Shown: piece after piece, positions 34,643 to 44,298 of the stretch
How the letters are laid out: every line of letters starts with the position of its first letter
How positions within the stretch are numbered: position 1 is the stretch's first letter
NCBI RefSeq assembly: GCF_015207005.2
Contig: NZ_JADEXS020000003.1
Span: forward strand, 1 to 64,000
DNA length: 64,000 nt
From: Desmonostoc muscorum LEGE 12446
GTDB taxonomy: Bacteria; Cyanobacteriota; Cyanobacteriia; Cyanobacteriales; Nostocaceae
Reading direction: 5' to 3'
The notes under the pieces: model-generated
The model's database searches: none
Told to the model about the DNA's origin: nothing
The model's input: the letters and a program-made list of their open reading frames with translations, nothing else
Made by a program: the position numbers and the translations under genes

Positions 34643-36192
34643 GGCAACTCCAAAGAGCGATTTACATTAAAGGTAACTTTGGTTCCCTGTGGAATAAACC
34701 AAGTATTAGGGCGAGAAGTAATTTCTTTAGTAGCACGTTGATTGCGTTGACTAAGATTTTGACTAACTTGACCAAAAAAACCTGACATTAACGCACCAGT
34801 AATATTGCGCTGATTGCCACTACTACGTGTGCGAATCCTGCCTGTGGATTCATCAAGAATTTCTTCTTCACTATCCGGTTGGTTCATAATCTCCCCAACC
34901 TTCCCCAATGCAGACACAGCGCCACCAAACAAGTCACTACGGGCAATCTCGCCACCCCTGTCCTGAAATCTCCGAGCCAACAGGGGTCTACCACCTTCCC
35001 CAGTCACGGAAATCGCACCCGCAGAAATAGGATATTCTGTATTATCTTTGATAATGCCCTGAACATAGGCGATAGCGTAACTGCCCCCATCAACCGAAGC
35101 TAATTCGACTGCAAATATTGTTCCCGAAGGGATTGCCACTTGCCCATAGTTATCGCGTAAATCCTCTTGCAGTCTAGCAATAGATTTAGTGTTATTAGAG
35201 GTTGGTGTTTGTGTCTGTCCAAGTCCTGAACTATTAACTGTGGTTTGAACTAATGGGGTAACAATCACACCAGTAGCAAATGAGCCAACTGTCAAATAAC
35301 GAGTTTGTTTACCTCGAAGAATTTGGCTTTCTTGAGGTAAATAATTGTTAGCTAAAGTAATCTTGTTAACTTTAGAAATCGCTTTCCACTTGGGGCGGAT
35401 CTTTTCAATCGAGCCGCTTGAGTTTTGCGGCGTGGTTTGGTCAAGATTATTTGTATGTGTTTGTTCATTCGGTTGATTTTGAACTACTTGAGCAAGATCC
35501 GGATCTAATGAAGATTGCTTGCTGGTGCTAGTTTCGGCATAAGCAATTTTGCCGTAAGAACCGATGCTGCGGAGTTTGTTCAATTGTTCAAGGGGATCTA
35601 GGGGCGCTACTGCCCGCGTTCCCATAGAAGGTCTTGGAGAAAAACTCGTGCGTGTTAATGGCTGAGTGTAGGTTCTAATCGGTTGTGATGTAGTCTGAAC
35701 TACGCGACGTGGTTGTATATTTTGAACAGGACGTGGCGCAGGTCGTGGAGATGGTGGGCTAGATGGCACGACCTTTTGGTTTACTGAAACTGGTACTGGC
35801 GCTGGTTGGTCAAATTTATTTTTGTTAATGCGACCTAACTCATCTTCTTGATCCGACAGAGCTAGTTTTGCACGAGCGTCACCATCCCCCTCACTATCTT
35901 GTGTTTGTTCTGTAGCAGTAATAGTTTCCCCTGGCTTTTGAGCAATCTTTTCCGGTGGAGAAGGATTAAATACTCCATTGAGTATCAAAAATATAGCTAA
36001 AAATCCAACTCCAAAAGGCACAGCAATTATCCCTAATCGTGACCAAGGAGAAGTAACAAAATTGTGCTTAGTAGGAACTAATAAACTTTCCGGTTCTAGC
36101 TGTTTGTCAGGGTTATTTTTATGGTCAGCATCACCCATACTTAGTAATTTGTCTATAGTTGATCCAGACCCTTTACTGTTGTTTTCACTCAT
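34639..36192 (-). CDS. VirB10/TraB-like transfer protein
   Basis: A 517-residue protein with one N-terminal membrane segment (about 50-75), a long Pro/Gln-rich periplasmic linker and the VirB10/TraB C-terminal domain (about 300-517, TRYLTVGSFATGVIV, IPSGTIFAVELASVDGG, FIPQGTKVTFNVNRSLEL). VirB10 spans from inner membrane to outer-membrane pore. Overlapping ATGA junctions with VirB8-like (36189) and VirB9-like (34642) genes show tight coupling. Confidence 0.8.
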   Translation of the reverse strand: MSENNSKGSGSTIDKLLSMGDADHKNNPDKQLEPESLLVPTKHNFVTSPWSRLGIIAVPFGVGFLAIFLILNGVFNPSPPEKIAQKPGETITATEQTQDSEGDGDARAKLALSDQEDELGRINKNKFDQPAPVPVSVNQKVVPSSPPSPRPAPRPVQNIQPRRVVQTTSQPIRTYTQPLTRTSFSPRPSMGTRAVAPLDPLEQLNKLRSIGSYGKIAYAETSTSKQSSLDPDLAQVVQNQPNEQTHTNNLDQTTPQNSSGSIEKIRPKWKAISKVNKITLANNYLPQESQILRGKQTRYLTVGSFATGVIVTPLVQTTVNSSGLGQTQTPTSNNTKSIARLQEDLRDNYGQVAIPSGTIFAVELASVDGGSYAIAYVQGIIKDNTEYPISAGAISVTGEGGRPLLARRFQDRGGEIARSDLFGGAVSALGKVGEIMNQPDSEEEILDESTGRIRTRSSGNQRNITGALMSGFFGQVSQNLSQRNQRATKEITSRPNTWFIPQGTKVTFNVNRSLELP

Positions 36193-36980
36193 TTCTTTCT
36201 CCCGAAGTTTAAATCTACAATTTCTGTAATTTCTAATCCGGCGTGACGGGCTGCATAAATCTTCTTAGCTAACTCAGTGGTATTAGCTGGGATATATTCT
36301 GGATTAGAAATTGAAGAAACTGTAACGGTTTTGTTGAAAGCAATTCCTTTACCTGAGTTATATTCACGCTCAAAAGTTACCAGCGTACCAATAAAATCTA
36401 TTTCCCATTTCCCTGATTTAATTTGACGTGGTTGGGATATGAATCTAGGAATTAAAGATACTTGAGTATCACCATTGAATACACCTATCGGAGTGATTGA
36501 TGCTAATTTCTTGAGAAAGGCGGGGCGAAATCCTTCATTTTCACTTAAAGCAAATGCAGCATCATAGGCTCTAGTCGTAACCCTACTATTAGATTTATTA
36601 TTAACTCTGCCTACTTCTACCCCAGTATCTTGCTTAGTGATAGGTTCTCCTTTCTCATTAAATGCTTTTACTAATCCATCCCAATTAAACGTAGTAATAA
36701 ATGTATCAGATACAAATTTTTTAATTACTTCATCAGACCGTTCTTTTGGGTCTACTGCTCTAGCGGCAATTGTCTCTCCTGATGAGAGTTGTACTAATGC
36801 CAACTGTTTTTTATTTAAAACACTAATCGCTCCATAACTTAGAAATTGTAATAACAGAGAAAGCGCAGCCATTGAAAATCCAGCTAGAGAAATTATCCCA
36901 ACTCTTGTTGTTACATATTTGTTGTAACTAAGTAATTGTAATGGTTCTTTTGGTTGAGTTTTATTTTTGGGATTCAACAT
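36189..36980 (-). CDS. VirB8/TraE-like transfer protein
   Basis: A 263-residue bitopic protein: one membrane span at about 28-55 (IISLAGFSMAALSLLLQFLS), then a periplasmic domain with RSDEVIKKFVSDTFITTFNWDG, as in VirB8/TraE. Gene order next to VirB10 supports the call. The stop overlaps the VirB10-like start and the start is 5 bp after the stop of the VirB6-like gene. Confidence 0.65.
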   Translation of the reverse strand: MLNPKNKTQPKEPLQLLSYNKYVTTRVGIISLAGFSMAALSLLLQFLSYGAISVLNKKQLALVQLSSGETIAARAVDPKERSDEVIKKFVSDTFITTFNWDGLVKAFNEKGEPITKQDTGVEVGRVNNKSNSRVTTRAYDAAFALSENEGFRPAFLKKLASITPIGVFNGDTQVSLIPRFISQPRQIKSGKWEIDFIGTLVTFEREYNSGKGIAFNKTVTVSSISNPEYIPANTTELAKKIYAARHAGLEITEIVDLNFGRKK

Positions 36981-36985
36981 AGGTT

Positions 36986-38086
36986 TTATTTAGCTAATTT
37001 CCCGACTAAACTACCACCTTTAGTAGCAACACCTTTAGCAATCTCAATGGCAATCCCACTGTAAGTTTCAGTAGCTTTATTAATTTGAAGTAAAACAGAA
37101 ACGCCACCACCAGCCGCTAAACCTGTAGCTAAGAATGGCGCAATTATACCAATTGTAAATAGGAAGAACATTGGCTGATAAGATTTAGAATCAGCGACTA
37201 ATTGCCCGGCGAAACCAACAATGATATTGAAGCAGAGCTTGCCAAAACCTACACTGAAATACCCTACTAACCAACTGTAAATTGATTTAGCTCCGTAAGG
37301 TAGCAGAGAACCACCAACAGCTATAGGCCCCAGCAGTGCTGTTACGAGCATAGTCAGTTCAATTCCCCATTGATAAGCCCCATTCATTCCGACTAAAATT
37401 ATCGTAACTATGTCAGTAACAGCAGACCCAACAAAAGCATTAATGGGAGATAAAATTAAATCAAGTCCATTTGCTTTCCCATCTTTAACATCATTAAAAG
37501 CATCGATTGCACCATCTACTGCATTTACAAACCAAGAAAAAACTCCATTATTCTTTTTAAACTTATCTGGATATTTTTTGGTTAAATATTCTTTAGCTTG
37601 ATCTAAACAGTTGATCTCTTCTTGTTGACTTAAAGATGAATTTCTACATTTATTTACAGCAATACCAATAGCACTACGTGCTGCTTCAGTTCCCAATGCA
37701 CTTTCGTATGCTTGCTTGAGGTCAATTCCTGCCGCTGCTTCGCTAAGAACTATATTATTTACATTATTAATATAGTTTCTAATCCCCAAAGTTGACTTTC
37801 CTAGTACATCCCCCTTATTACTGAGTAAAATAATTACTATTAACGGCCAAATGAAGTCTGTATAAGCTCTTTGCTCTTCCCCATTCATCATCTTCTTTGT
37901 CCATTCAACGACGAAGAAAGTTAGTGTTGCTACAGCAAATAAAGCACCAACTGTACAAATTGCTGAATAAACACCACCTGTAATAGTCTCGTTCCAAAGC
38001 TCATCAAACCCTTGCGCTATTGAAGCTGAATTTTCTTTTGCTAAATCAGCTAAATCGCCACCATCTAGTTGGGCTAGTAAAAACAT
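36986..38086 (-). CDS. VirB6/TrbL-like polytopic transfer protein
   Basis: A 366-residue protein with at least six hydrophobic segments (IGVALFAVATLTFFVVEW, FIWPLIVIILLSN, AVTDIVTIILVG, LLGPIAVGGSLL, FFLFTIGIIAPFL). The number and spacing fit VirB6/TrbL inner-membrane components. It starts just upstream of the VirB8-like gene and is separated from the VirB5-like gene by a 294-bp repeat region. Confidence 0.65.
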   Translation of the reverse strand: MFLLAQLDGGDLADLAKENSASIAQGFDELWNETITGGVYSAICTVGALFAVATLTFFVVEWTKKMMNGEEQRAYTDFIWPLIVIILLSNKGDVLGKSTLGIRNYINNVNNIVLSEAAAGIDLKQAYESALGTEAARSAIGIAVNKCRNSSLSQQEEINCLDQAKEYLTKKYPDKFKKNNGVFSWFVNAVDGAIDAFNDVKDGKANGLDLILSPINAFVGSAVTDIVTIILVGMNGAYQWGIELTMLVTALLGPIAVGGSLLPYGAKSIYSWLVGYFSVGFGKLCFNIIVGFAGQLVADSKSYQPMFFLFTIGIIAPFLATGLAAGGGVSVLLQINKATETYSGIAIEIAKGVATKGGSLVGKLAK

Positions 38087-38380
38087 GATTTAAATCCTTG
38101 CTCAATACAGTAATTTGGTCAGATATTTGAACGCTAGTTCATTGTTTGTATAGGAAGAGAAAGCTCTTGTAACGTAAGAATTCAGCTATTCTGAAGTCAG
38201 AAGTCAGGATTCAGAACAGTAGAAGAATCAAAAACTCATTTGACTCATAAATGTACTTGGAATATCAAACCTTTTATAAATTCTGACTTCTGACTCCTGT
38301 ACATGGATAGCGGGGCGTTTAGCCCGTGCTGAATTTTTATCTTGTAACTTTACCTCCTACTGCGTTTCTATACCTTTTAA
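38087..38380. repeat. Inverted-repeat element inside the transfer operon, copy 4
   Basis: AATTCAGCTATTCTGAAGTC (38188) faces TTCTGACTTCTGACTCCTGT (38280), followed by a GCGGGGCGTTTAGCCC dispersed repeat. The transcript from VirB5 to VirB6 must pass through it. No gene. Confidence 0.6.
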
Positions 38381-39100
38381 TCAGTCAGCAGAAGTAGGAT
38401 CTAGCCGTGCATTAAGTATGACTTCATGTACTAGAGATAATCTGCCATCTTCTTCGGAGTTCTCCTTTTTCCGTTGGGAGTCAAGATGATCTGCCACTTG
38501 CGTCAGCATCAGGTTCGAGTAAGCATTGTCCTGTCGGGCTGATAAAGAATCAGTACGCTGCTGTGCCAACATTGACACAATTAAGCCGTTCTGAGCGGCG
38601 ATCGCCTTGAGAACGTTTTGAGAGGCATCCATGTTCTGAGCTTCATCAGAAATATCTTTTGCAAGCTTAACGATTTGTGCAGTAGTATCAATTTTTTCTT
38701 GAGTTTGCTGCTGTCCTTTTTCGCTGACGACGCTAGCGACAGAAGCCAAAGCTAGGTTACGTTCCAGCTTCTGTGCTTTTTCTTGGGCGACAGGATAAGA
38801 ATAATCATCTTTGAGCGTATTTTTCAATTGTTCAGCCGAAGCAATCGGGTCGGGCGCACCCAATTGTCCGATAGAACTATTAATTGCAGCTGACGCATTT
38901 TCTTTGATGTCAGCCCAACCACTGTTAATCTCATCTTTAGCCCAGGTTTGAATTTCCGAAACTTCTCCTTGAAGATCCGATACGATAGAACTAAAAAAAT
39001 CGTTGATGCTGATGCCATAGCTAGGTGCAGCAATAAATAAGCTGACAAAAGTCGCAGAAGTTATCGCACCAAGAGTCAATTTATTCATGATTGGTTTCAT
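38381..39100 (-). CDS. VirB5/TrbJ-like secreted transfer protein
   Basis: A 239-residue protein with a signal peptide (TLGAITSATFVSLFIAAPSYG) and a long helical body with IAAQNGLIVSMLAQQR and SNLMLTQVADHLDSQ, the C-terminal pattern of VirB5/TrbJ proteins. Such proteins sit at the pilus tip. The ATG at 39100 has AGGTGG at 7 bp, one base after the stop of VirB4. Confidence 0.6.
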   Translation of the reverse strand: MKPIMNKLTLGAITSATFVSLFIAAPSYGISINDFFSSIVSDLQGEVSEIQTWAKDEINSGWADIKENASAAINSSIGQLGAPDPIASAEQLKNTLKDDYSYPVAQEKAQKLERNLALASVASVVSEKGQQQTQEKIDTTAQIVKLAKDISDEAQNMDASQNVLKAIAAQNGLIVSMLAQQRTDSLSARQDNAYSNLMLTQVADHLDSQRKKENSEEDGRLSLVHEVILNARLDPTSAD

Positions 39101-39101
39101 C

Positions 39102-41921
39102 TTACGCCACCTGTTTTAAATGTAAATTTGAGAGCAATGTTTTAGCCAAATCTGATAACTCTTCTCCCCGAATCATTCTGATATAATCCTCACTAAATTT
39201 GACTAACCCAAGCATAGGATTATTGTGATAGTGTTTAAGAAACAAACTGCGTAATTCCTGCTCGTTGGGATTATTAGCAACTGAGGCTAATAAACAGTAA
39301 GCAGGATAATAGCGACAGAAAGTTAGCTTGCCATTATCGTCAAGCAACCACTGAGAATAAATTCCCTCCTTTTTTGGATAAAAAGCTTCTGTACTGTTGA
39401 CCCTGATGATAACAGTTGGATATTTAAAGCGAACAATAAACGGGTCAACGGCTGATGATTGAATTCTGCCTACTAAACGTGTAGTGATATTAGCAAATAT
39501 CTTCTGTGCAGCTTTGCTCTGATATATAGTCTCTGGTTCTTGGGCAGAAATAATGACGCGGATACCAGACTTAGCACCATTGGCACACAATCGCCCAATC
39601 AAATCAGCGATCGCATCGAATTGGAATAAAATTGGTGCTTCATCAAGGAAGAATATCGAAGCTTTTGATGATAATGCGCGACGTAATGCAGCAGCATAGG
39701 CACTAAGAGCAAGAATCGCTGCATCAGCTTCACTCGATAAATTACGTAAAGCGAATACTAACAATTTGGCATTAGTTCTAAAACTGGATGGGCGTGAGAT
39801 GGATTGCCCGACCCTAGTATTCAACCAATAATTTATTCTCAGCCTAATCTGGTTTAATGCTTCGGAAATCTCTTGACTCTTACTAGCAATAGAATCTAAT
39901 TGTATAAAAGCTGGAGAACAAAAATTATAAAAATCTTTGAGCGTCGGAGTTTCGCTCCAATATTGAGTCCCAAATCCAAAATGTATTGCTGACTTGTAAC
40001 GTGATTTAATTTCATCATCATTAAAAAATGTTTTTAAAGCTAAAGCAATGATTGACTCAATATTAGTGGTAATCGTTGGGCTGACACCAATCATGCTCGT
40101 CCCTATCACCATTGTCATCAGCACTGATTTAAGAAATTCCTTAAAATCGTTCAATCGCTCATTTCTCAGTTCTGCATCCAAAGAGCGCAAATCAGGTAGT
40201 TCAAAGAGATTGTTTGATTCTTTAGAGATGTCAAAGTATGCCCCATCTTTACCAAGTAGATTAGTGTAATCAGTGAAAGTGGATGTCCCGTCTGGTTTGG
40301 GATAGTCCAGTGCTACTACCGGAATATCTTGTGCAAGTGCAGGGGTAAGAATACCTGCCACCAGCACTGATTTACCTGAACGAGTTGCACCGAAGACTGC
40401 CAAATTCTTATGATTCTGGTATAAGTCCAGATGTACTGGTGTGCCGCCCTCTTCTGCAACTAACTCAAACCCAGTCCGATCTCCTGTGGCAGTCCTGATC
40501 AAAGGCATCAGCCCTGGTGCTTCCGAACTAAAATATGGTAGTCTGCGGTTAAAAGGCTTGGTTAACAACGGCTCCCAAACAAACGGACAACACTGCAACC
40601 ATGTCTTCCAAGCGTATTCAATCTCCCGGTCAACTACCGCCGGACGCAAGAAATAGCTGGCAAGATATCGACAAGCTTCATCTAATTCCCTAATAGTTGG
40701 GCGGTGAACCAGAAAAGCTGTTGCGGTATGCACAACTACACTCCCTTTGTATATTGTCTTTTGCGCCTCAAGTGATTCCTCAATATTCATACCTGATTTG
40801 ACATCAATGTTCCCTTTTCCTGTAGATAAAGAAGTGTTAGTAATTGATTGCTTGGTAATCCGTTGAAGATTTGTTTTAGAGATAGTTTGATTCGCCTTTG
40901 TTAGCTGACAAATAACCTCTGTATCATAAATACTATCTCTAGAGATTAGTTCCCATAGATATCGCAGTTGGGCTTGTTCGTCATACCAGCCCCCTGGTTT
41001 TTGGCTGAAGTTGAGCGCCCCAACATATTTATTTTGGATTTTTACCCATTTCCTATCAAAGAATGGCACGGATAGCTCATTCTCTAACATCTGGTGGCGG
41101 ATATGAAAATCACTAGTTTGAGTTTCTACTAGTCCATTGGCGGAATCTATCTTTAGAGGATTAGGAATTGCTGGTGGCGATGACAGATTGAATTGCTGCC
41201 AATTTATTTCCCATATTTCTTGGGCACTCAGCACCCTAATCCCAAGTTTCATTTTATTACTTAGTATGGCTGACCATTGCAAAAAACCATTGCTAAAGGA
41301 ATTTTGGAGAATATTTTCAATTCTAGTATTGTTCTGGGCGTGAATTTCACCTGTAAAGCGAAACCAGCCCTTTTCTAATTTTTTAATAATAGATTCTATA
41401 AAATCTTTAGACTGTTCATCGTCATCAATAACAGTGTAAGTACACCAGAGTCTCAAAAACTTATTCTTTCTAACTCCACTTTGCGTTAGTTCCTTAGCCC
41501 TTAATCTTTCACTACGTATTAACAATTTTAATTGGTCAATATGACAATTACTCTCTAGCTTGGACAGTTCTTGTTGTCGGTGATAATCAGACGTAAAAGA
41601 ACCTAAGTGTATTGTGAGGCTTTCGCCTTCTGGAATTTCTTTTAGTCCGGCTTCTATGCCCTCAAATATCGGCAGCATTTGCTCTGATTGTAAATTCGGA
41701 TGAATCCCTAAACAATCAAAGCAGAATTTGATTTGAATATTTTCACCTTTTTTGAGAATTAATGCGCCTACGCCCTGCCTACCTCCTAAGTTTAATTCAC
41801 AAATTCCCGCTAAATGGATAATATCTTCAAAGGGAGTGAGCATTTTGACAACACTAATCTGCTCGTTTCCTAATGCGACTTTACCTAATTTATCTTTAGC
41901 CTGATTAGAAGATTTTGCCAT
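39102..41921 (-). CDS. virB4: VirB4/TraC-type transfer ATPase
   Basis: A 939-residue ATPase with Walker A GATRSGKS (511-518), a Walker B strand ASIFFLDEAPIL at about 735-745, and the conserved RVIISAQEPETIYQS region. The N-terminal 480 residues form the family-typical domain. VirB4 powers pilus assembly and transfer from the inner membrane. It is the strongest evidence that the cluster is a type IV secretion system. Confidence 0.85.
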   Translation of the reverse strand: MAKSSNQAKDKLGKVALGNEQISVVKMLTPFEDIIHLAGICELNLGGRQGVGALILKKGENIQIKFCFDCLGIHPNLQSEQMLPIFEGIEAGLKEIPEGESLTIHLGSFTSDYHRQQELSKLESNCHIDQLKLLIRSERLRAKELTQSGVRKNKFLRLWCTYTVIDDDEQSKDFIESIIKKLEKGWFRFTGEIHAQNNTRIENILQNSFSNGFLQWSAILSNKMKLGIRVLSAQEIWEINWQQFNLSSPPAIPNPLKIDSANGLVETQTSDFHIRHQMLENELSVPFFDRKWVKIQNKYVGALNFSQKPGGWYDEQAQLRYLWELISRDSIYDTEVICQLTKANQTISKTNLQRITKQSITNTSLSTGKGNIDVKSGMNIEESLEAQKTIYKGSVVVHTATAFLVHRPTIRELDEACRYLASYFLRPAVVDREIEYAWKTWLQCCPFVWEPLLTKPFNRRLPYFSSEAPGLMPLIRTATGDRTGFELVAEEGGTPVHLDLYQNHKNLAVFGATRSGKSVLVAGILTPALAQDIPVVALDYPKPDGTSTFTDYTNLLGKDGAYFDISKESNNLFELPDLRSLDAELRNERLNDFKEFLKSVLMTMVIGTSMIGVSPTITTNIESIIALALKTFFNDDEIKSRYKSAIHFGFGTQYWSETPTLKDFYNFCSPAFIQLDSIASKSQEISEALNQIRLRINYWLNTRVGQSISRPSSFRTNAKLLVFALRNLSSEADAAILALSAYAAALRRALSSKASIFFLDEAPILFQFDAIADLIGRLCANGAKSGIRVIISAQEPETIYQSKAAQKIFANITTRLVGRIQSSAVDPFIVRFKYPTVIIRVNSTEAFYPKKEGIYSQWLLDDNGKLTFCRYYPAYCLLASVANNPNEQELRSLFLKHYHNNPMLGLVKFSEDYIRMIRGEELSDLAKTLLSNLHLKQVA

Positions 41922-41971
41922 AATATCAATAACTGAAATTTAACTAGAACTTAAAACTTAGAACTTAGAAC

Positions 41972-42295
41972 TTATTTTTCTTCCGGCTTTCGACTTCCGA
42001 CTTCCGACTTCTGTTGTATTGATTGAAATCTCATATATCCCCTACTAATCCGAGGGACGCTGACGAACTTACCAAAAAAGTCTTTATTTGTAGAAATTGT
42101 CCACCATGTTGCCCATCCCCAAAAAATACTTAATCCTGTGCCTAACCAACTTGTTTTCAGTAGATAATTAAAGATAAATACATTGGCTGCTGCTATTAAT
42201 GCCCAGGGAAATATTTGGTCGGCAGGGAATGGCCCTAGTCTTGGTCTTTCTCCTAAAATCCTATTTACTGTCCGAAAATCATGTTTCGTTGACAT
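41972..42295 (-). CDS. VirB3-like transfer protein
   Basis: A 107-residue protein with two hydrophobic segments at about 28-66 (FPWALIAAANVFIFNYLL, GLSIFWGWATWWTIS) and a conserved-looking FFGKFVSVPRISRGY end. Size and place directly before VirB4 fit VirB3. The last residues SEVGSRKPEEK are encoded by a CGACTTCCGACTTC-type repeat next to the gene. Confidence 0.6.
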   Translation of the reverse strand: MSTKHDFRTVNRILGERPRLGPFPADQIFPWALIAAANVFIFNYLLKTSWLGTGLSIFWGWATWWTISTNKDFFGKFVSVPRISRGYMRFQSIQQKSEVGSRKPEEK

Positions 42296-42374
42296 ACTTA
42301 TTGATTTAATAAAAAATTATCAGCTATTAATGTAAATACGTATTTATCAATAACTGATAACTTAAAAAGCTTTC

Positions 42375-42971
42375 TTACTGAACCTGAACAATTAAACCAG
42401 TAATTAAATCTCCAACAAAAACTGCCATAACTATGATTAATGGAGTTCTTGCTAGCGTCTGCCAGTCTTCATCATTCCGGGCAGATTGAATAATCCGAAC
42501 TAGACTAATACCAACATACAATAGGAATAAAGCTCTCAATACATTGAAAAAAAGTGCGATAACTGCTGCTGTTTGTCCATTGCCGGCATTACCAAAAGTG
42601 TTGGACATCCAAGTTTGAGCATTATTGAAAAACTGAGCATTAGCTGGAGCCGCCGCAAAATCAATTAGGCAAATTACTGCTAACAGCGCAAACAACACAG
42701 CGTAGAGATTAACTCCATACTTTCGTTGTACTTTATCGAAGTTAGTAAATAATGCTTGTGACTGTTTCGGCAAGGCAATGACGATGGCAGACGCAATCAT
42801 AAATCCACCCATCAATATATTGTGGACGGACATCTCTGCTATCATCAACACACCAGTCACACCCATGAGTGTAAGTGTGTTTTTTTTCGCCCTGTCATTC
42901 TTTGGGTCAGGTGAGAGGGTTGCTGTTGCCGAAGCGGAAAAACTTTCTGGGTATTCGTAGTCAGTACGCAT
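42375..42971 (-). CDS. VirB2/TraA-like pilin precursor (long leader)
   Basis: A 198-residue protein. Residues 1-115 form a leader with two hydrophobic segments and a possible cleavage site AAPANAQ (near 111). The mature part has two membrane helices (AAVIALFFNVLRALFLLY and TPLIIVMAVFVGDLITG) that fit VirB2/TraA pilins. CAGGAGAACGAAAGCAG precedes the ATG at 42971. It is the first gene of the transfer operon. A GTACTG palindrome lies 73-113 bp upstream. Confidence 0.55.
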   Translation of the reverse strand: MRTDYEYPESFSASATATLSPDPKNDRAKKNTLTLMGVTGVLMIAEMSVHNILMGGFMIASAIVIALPKQSQALFTNFDKVQRKYGVNLYAVLFALLAVICLIDFAAAPANAQFFNNAQTWMSNTFGNAGNGQTAAVIALFFNVLRALFLLYVGISLVRIIQSARNDEDWQTLARTPLIIVMAVFVGDLITGLIVQVQ

Positions 42972-43043
42972 CTGCTTTCGTTCTCCTGAACGATGTCTTG
43001 AGGAATACGCACATTCTTGAATAAGTCAAATCTAAAATCGACG

Positions 43044-43084
43044 TACTCTGGTACTGAAAAAAACAGAACTGTAGTACTGGAGTA
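43044..43084. promoter_or_regulatory. GTACTG palindrome, copy 4, before the transfer operon
   Basis: TACTC and GAGTA outer arms and GTACT/AGTAC inner arms share one centre at 43064, around GTACTGAAAAAAACAG. It is upstream of the pilin-like gene at 42971, the head of the T4SS operon. Confidence 0.65.
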
Positions 43085-43357
43085 ATATTACTAACATTAA
43101 TAATCTACATAGATAAAAATTCTTTGTTCTATTATCGGTCTTTTTGCTTGATTTACTTACATTTATATTTTTTTTCTTAGTATAAATATCTGTACTATCT
43201 CTTCAGTAAGTGTCAAATAGGGGGGATTGACTATTGGCTAGCTTTATGATGTCAAATATTTAAATTAGCTTTAAGTATCGCCGCTTTCCATAAATTCAAC
43301 TTTCCCTTCGATACCTCACCATGTTTTGCATCATAACTAAAAACTGTTAAAACTTGA

Positions 43358-43385
43358 TTGCATGTATATAACAAATATGTATAAT
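43358..43385 (+). promoter_or_regulatory. Candidate promoter of the lipoprotein gene
   Basis: TTGCAT (43358) and TATAAT (43380) are separated by 16 bp. Transcription would begin near 43392, giving a leader of about 230 nt before the ATG at 43621 that holds the inverted-repeat element. Confidence 0.35.
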
Positions 43386-43460
43386 ACTTGCAGCTTGTAC
43401 TTCAGCATTCGTTAGAAGTAGATATTTGGTCAAGCAAGGAAATTGGAAATTAATTTTCAG

Positions 43461-43587
43461 TCCGGAGTCAGAATTCAGGAGTCAGGAGCCAGAATGTTGC
43501 AGAAGAGTGAATTCTTTTCAATCAATAGAAGAGTTATACGCTCATTGCTTTTAAATTCTGGCTTCTGACTTCTGGGTGCTGAATTCT
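43461..43587. repeat. Inverted-repeat element, copy 5
   Basis: GTCAGAATTCAGGAGTCAGG at about 43468 faces TCTGGCTTCTGACTTCTGGG near 43556. It is the same family as at 12566 and 38188. Confidence 0.6.
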
Positions 43588-43620
43588 TACAATTTTCACG
43601 CATCATTTGTTGGAGTATTT

Positions 43621-44298
43621 ATGAATAAAAGAAAAATATTTACAGCACTTGTTTCAATAGGTGTAGGACTATGCTTAGGAGCTTGCCAGTCTGAAAGAGA
43701 CAAGGTTGCTCAGGCAGAGAATGACTTAAAACAGGCTTATGCGGCGGCAAGTGATGATGAGCAAAGCCAAAAAGATAAGGAAGTACAGGAGCAAATAAGG
43801 CAATATGTAGAAGAGACACCTAACTTATATAGAATAACTTGGAAGGTATGCGGAGATTATAGAAGTAGGAAGCGGGATGGAGTAAGATGTAGCGAAACTA
43901 AAATTCCCAAAACTAAAGGATATGTTGATCCCGTTTACGTCTGGGCAGCTAATGGGGTGCAGTTTGTTAATAAGCAACACTTTGTTAATAGCTATTGGGC
44001 TACAGGATTGTTTGTCAAGTCTAAAGGATGCTTGAACTCAGGTAAGCCAGAACAAGAGCAATTTTATAATGTAAAAAATTTCACCAGAGATAAAACGAAT
44101 GCTGTTCCTACCGCAGCAAACGTGAAGATTGAAGCTCTGTCAAAGCAGGAAAAGCAAACAGTAGTAGAACAAGCCTTCAAGGACGCAGAAGTAGAAAATT
44201 ATGCGCTGACAAATTTCGGTGTGTCAGCAACCACAGGATTAATACCCACTGGGAAAACTTGCTTGACTCTCGAAGAATGGAAGAAGACGCAATCGTAA
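43621..44298 (+). CDS. Lipoprotein of the transfer region
   Basis: The ATG at 43621 follows GGAGTATTT. The 225-residue protein has a signal peptide with lipobox LGAC (residues about 18-21, CLGACQSE) and a polar mature part with a helical, acidic start. Lipoproteins in this position often are VirB7/TraV components of the outer-membrane core, but here the gene is divergent from the operon and no VirB7 homology is visible. Cysteines near the middle and C-terminus may form disulphides. Confidence 0.6.
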   Translation: MNKRKIFTALVSIGVGLCLGACQSERDKVAQAENDLKQAYAAASDDEQSQKDKEVQEQIRQYVEETPNLYRITWKVCGDYRSRKRDGVRCSETKIPKTKGYVDPVYVWAANGVQFVNKQHFVNSYWATGLFVKSKGCLNSGKPEQEQFYNVKNFTRDKTNAVPTAANVKIEALSKQEKQTVVEQAFKDAEVENYALTNFGVSATTGLIPTGKTCLTLEEWKKTQS

